Under the pieces are notes generated by a model. That model saw nothing but the letters and a program-made list of their open reading frames with translations. It was not told the DNA's origin and searched no databases. Position numbers and translations under genes: made by a program. This document shows positions 4,808 to 6,236 of a stretch of 6,236 nt of DNA, one piece after another; the stretch's first letter is position 1, and each line of letters begins with the position of its first letter. The stretch is from JBDSKH01 sp050245915 (lineage in GTDB: Bacteria > Actinomycetota > Actinomycetes > Actinomycetales > Microbacteriaceae): the NCBI GenBank assembly GCA_050245915.1, contig JBFWWZ010000082.1:1-6236 (forward strand), written 5' to 3'.

Positions 4808-6032
4808 CCTTCGCCGCGGCGCCCAGTGCGGCCTGGGCGATCGGCCGGGTCTTCGGGTGAACGTAGAGCACGACACCGCCGATCACCAGTCCACCGATCG
4901 CGAGCTTCGGGCCGGCCTCCTTCCCCGCCGCCTTCCACTGCTTCCAGTCCCGGAGCGCATCTCGGAAGCGAACGGGCTGGATGTCGGTGGTCGTCGGCTC
5001 GATTCCGAGCGGCTGGTGGAAGTCATCGACGGCCGCCCCCACGCTCTGCACCGCGTCGACGACGCCCTTCGCCGAGGGGATGTGGAGCTGGAGGTTGTGC
5101 CGGGCCGTGCCCGCTGCGGTGACCATTCGCTCCATGAGCTGCGCGGTCTGGCCGAGGATCAGCGAACGGCGCTCTTCGCGAGCTTCATCCAATGCCGCAC
5201 GATGCCCGTCGAGATCGGCGGGTGCCGCCTCGAGTACGCGACCCAGTTCGATGACCGCGATGCTCTCCTGGAGCTCGAAGCAACGAGCGAGCACCGTGAG
5301 CCAGACCGCAGCATCGGCTTCGACTTCCCGGGCGGCTTTCGCGATGTCCCCGACCTTTTTCGCCGCGTCGAGCTTCTCGGCGTCGGCGCGAAGCTGCCGG
5401 AGCGCGTAGGACTGCGTCTCCCCGATGGCCGATCCGGCGGCCTGGACCTTCGACCAGTTCACGTCCGAGACGTGGCCGGTGACCTCGCGGATCTTCGACG
5501 CCTCCTTGATCGCGAAGGCGACGCCGTCCATCTTCGCGAGTTGGGCATCGCGCTGGCTGCGGCGAACGTCGTCGAGCTTCTCGTCGATCTTGGCGAGATA
5601 CGCCTTGATCTCGCGGATCTCCGCCTGGCGCGCAAGCTGTGCCATCACGCCGGCCGCCCCGGCGAGGAGGGCCGGGTTGGTGAGCAGCGCTCCCGCACTG
5701 GTGTCGACCTGGAGCCACTTGCTGATCGAACCGGGGTCGCCGATCATCGCGTGGCTGATCCCCGCGGTCTTGGTTTCCATGAGTCCGAACTCTTTGACGA
5801 CCGCGGCCGACTCCTTCGTCAGCTTGAGCCAGCGTCCCGAGCTGGCTGCGATCTCCGAAGCTCCGCTCACGACGCTGTCGGCTGCCTGGGCGAGTGCACC
5901 GAGCTTGTGCAGCCCGAGGTCCTCCGACAGCGCGAGCAGCCCGCGCTCACCGAGGAATCGCTCGACGGCCGACTTGGCGCCGACGACGGCCAGCCCGTCG
6001 CCGTCGCTGATCAGTTCGATCTGGTCGCTCAT
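4794..6032 (-). CDS. Uncharacterised 412-residue helical protein with two hydrophobic segments
   Basis: 412 residues from ATG 6030-6032 on the minus strand, with AGGAGG (CCTCCT at 6040-6045) seven bases upstream, so the longer open frame is not used. From memory it resembles widespread actinobacterial proteins annotated as hypothetical; I know no function. It starts with a small DGDGLAVVGAKSAVERFL segment (11-27) and continues almost wholly as predicted helix. Residues 113-133 (GALLTNPALLAGAAGVMAQLA) are hydrophobic and lead into a charged likely coiled coil (137-165, IREIKAYLAKIDEKLDDVRRSQ). A second heptad-like stretch is at 212-240, WLTVLARCFELQESIAVIELGRVL at 244-267, and a C-terminal hydrophobic helix at 376-391 (AIGGLVIGGVVLYV) precedes a basic tail. 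This layout recalls membrane-inserting helical proteins, but pore formation is speculation. It faces abiEii with 21 bases between and is transcribed alone. Confidence 0.85.
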   Translation of the reverse strand: MSDQIELISDGDGLAVVGAKSAVERFLGERGLLALSEDLGLHKLGALAQAADSVVSGASEIAASSGRWLKLTKESAAVVKEFGLMETKTAGISHAMIGDPGSISKWLQVDTSAGALLTNPALLAGAAGVMAQLARQAEIREIKAYLAKIDEKLDDVRRSQRDAQLAKMDGVAFAIKEASKIREVTGHVSDVNWSKVQAAGSAIGETQSYALRQLRADAEKLDAAKKVGDIAKAAREVEADAAVWLTVLARCFELQESIAVIELGRVLEAAPADLDGHRAALDEAREERRSLILGQTAQLMERMVTAAGTARHNLQLHIPSAKGVVDAVQSVGAAVDDFHQPLGIEPTTTDIQPVRFRDALRDWKQWKAAGKEAGPKLAIGGLVIGGVVLYVHPKTRPIAQAALGAAAKAIGK

Positions 6033-6039
6033 CTCGCAT

Positions 6040-6045
6040 CCTCCT
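6040..6045 (-). promoter_or_regulatory. Ribosome-binding site of the minus-strand gene
   Basis: CCTCCT on the + strand reads AGGAGG on the minus strand, seven bases before the ATG at 6032. It decides the start against upstream in-frame codons. An ATG in another frame (6037-6039) is too close to the site to be used. Confidence 0.88.
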
Positions 6046-6098
6046 CTCGGCACTGGACCCCTGCCGACAAGTGCAACGGTGCCCCTCCAGCGTAGAGG

Positions 6099-6113
6099 CG
6101 GCGTCCGACGCCG
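6099..6113. repeat. 15-base palindrome between divergent genes, possible operator
   Basis: CGGCGTC (6099-6105) and GACGCCG (6107-6113) are exact reverse complements around one C. The loop is too short for a good RNA hairpin, so a protein-binding site is more likely if it has a role. Its place between divergent genes would allow control of both. Confidence 0.45.
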
Positions 6114-6130
6114 GGTTTGCGACCGCACCT

Positions 6131-6168
6131 CTCCTGTGGGTCCTGAAGGGCGGGGCTCAGAACAGGAG
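6131..6168 (+). promoter_or_regulatory. Leader hairpin that could hide a ribosome-binding site
   Basis: CTCCTGT (6131-6137) pairs exactly with ACAGGAG (6162-6168), which includes the ribosome-binding site AGGAG (6164-6168) of the next gene. An inner stem CTGA (6143-6146) with TCAG (6157-6160) can stack within it. This could lower translation, provided that transcription starts upstream of 6131. Confidence 0.35.
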
Positions 6169-6174
6169 TCCTCG

Positions 6175-6236
6175 ATGCTCACCCAGCTCGCACTGGAGAT
6201 CGCGTCCCACATCGTGCCGATGGACATCGACATCGA
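6175..6236 (+). CDS. Start of an unrecognised gene, 3' end outside the window
   Basis: ATG 6175 follows AGGAG (6164-6168) with a six-base spacer, a good ribosome-binding site, and the frame stays open to the right edge for 20 full codons. The visible protein begins MLTQLALEIASHIVPMDIDI: a mildly hydrophobic helix followed by acidic residues. This is too short to name a family. It is divergent from the 412-residue gene. It could be the next gene of the transfer region or more cargo. Confidence 0.6.
   Translation, partial: MLTQLALEIASHIVPMDIDI

Larger units (their letters stand above)
6033..6174. promoter_or_regulatory. Divergent intergenic region
   Basis: This region separates the minus-strand 412-residue gene from a + strand gene and must hold promoters for one or both. 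I could not find a convincing -35/-10 pair on either strand. It contains a palindrome (6099-6113) and a 7-bp inverted repeat that pairs with the ribosome-binding site of the rightward gene. Confidence 0.6.

Noticed and set aside
4857..6095. + strand open frame opposite the 412-residue gene
   Set aside because: The minus frame has a strong ribosome-binding site, realistic hydrophobic and coiled-coil segments and proper codon bias; the + frame looks like its reverse shadow.
6033..6233. 67-residue N-terminal extension of the minus-strand protein
   Set aside because: It has Arg/Pro/Ser low-complexity sequence and crosses the divergent region and the next gene's start, while AGGAGG marks ATG 6032.
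1..6236. tRNA, rRNA, CRISPR array, insertion sequence ends or attachment sites
   Set aside because: I saw no regularly spaced repeats, no transposase or integrase motifs, no tRNA-like cloverleaf and no paired direct repeats typical of attachment sites.

Overview
The window is uniformly GC-rich, with strongly G/C-biased third codon positions, GTG as well as ATG starts, and tightly packed or overlapping genes. This points to an actinobacterium. The protein types (a DUF6112-like membrane protein, an M23 peptidase and a ParB-like protein in one operon) fit an integrative conjugative element or conjugative plasmid of the Micrococcales (Microbacterium-like). Genus and element type are inference; no integrase, relaxase or origin is visible here.

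Left part (2-3292, all + strand): what looks like one conjugation-associated operon. It holds the 3' end of an unrecognised gene, a ParB/Srx-type nucleoid-binding-like protein overlapping it by one base, a single-pass membrane protein with an extracytoplasmic domain (VirB8/TcpC-like in layout only), an M23 metallopeptidase with all catalytic residues, and a 91-residue two-helix membrane protein of DUF6112 type that overlaps the peptidase gene. Together they look like the wall-opening and membrane part of a type IV secretion-like mating apparatus. Three of these coding regions contain inverted repeats in segments that encode linkers. Two are perfect and long: 12-bp arms at 1076-1102 and 16-bp arms at 1861-1898. 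They are the most striking non-coding signal in the window.

Middle part (3293-4807): a self-contained AbiE (type IV) toxin-antitoxin cassette. It has its own AT-richer promoter region with an inverted repeat over the probable -10 box, a textbook ribosome-binding site, the AbiEi antitoxin/repressor, the AbiEii nucleotidyltransferase toxin overlapping it by 4 bases, and a strong hairpin at its end. In known systems AbiEi represses the operon and the pair gives abortive phage resistance and element maintenance.

Right part (4794-6236): a convergent minus-strand gene for a 412-residue, mostly helical protein with two hydrophobic segments and probable coiled coils. It resembles actinobacterial proteins annotated only as hypothetical. 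It is followed by a 142-bp divergent intergenic region with a 15-bp palindrome and then the first 20 codons of a + strand gene that leaves the window. The AbiE pair and the 412-residue gene look like cargo placed downstream of the conjugation operon. The best candidate for something undescribed is the 412-residue protein next to AbiE, possibly a membrane-active defence or maintenance factor, but the sequence alone does not show a function.
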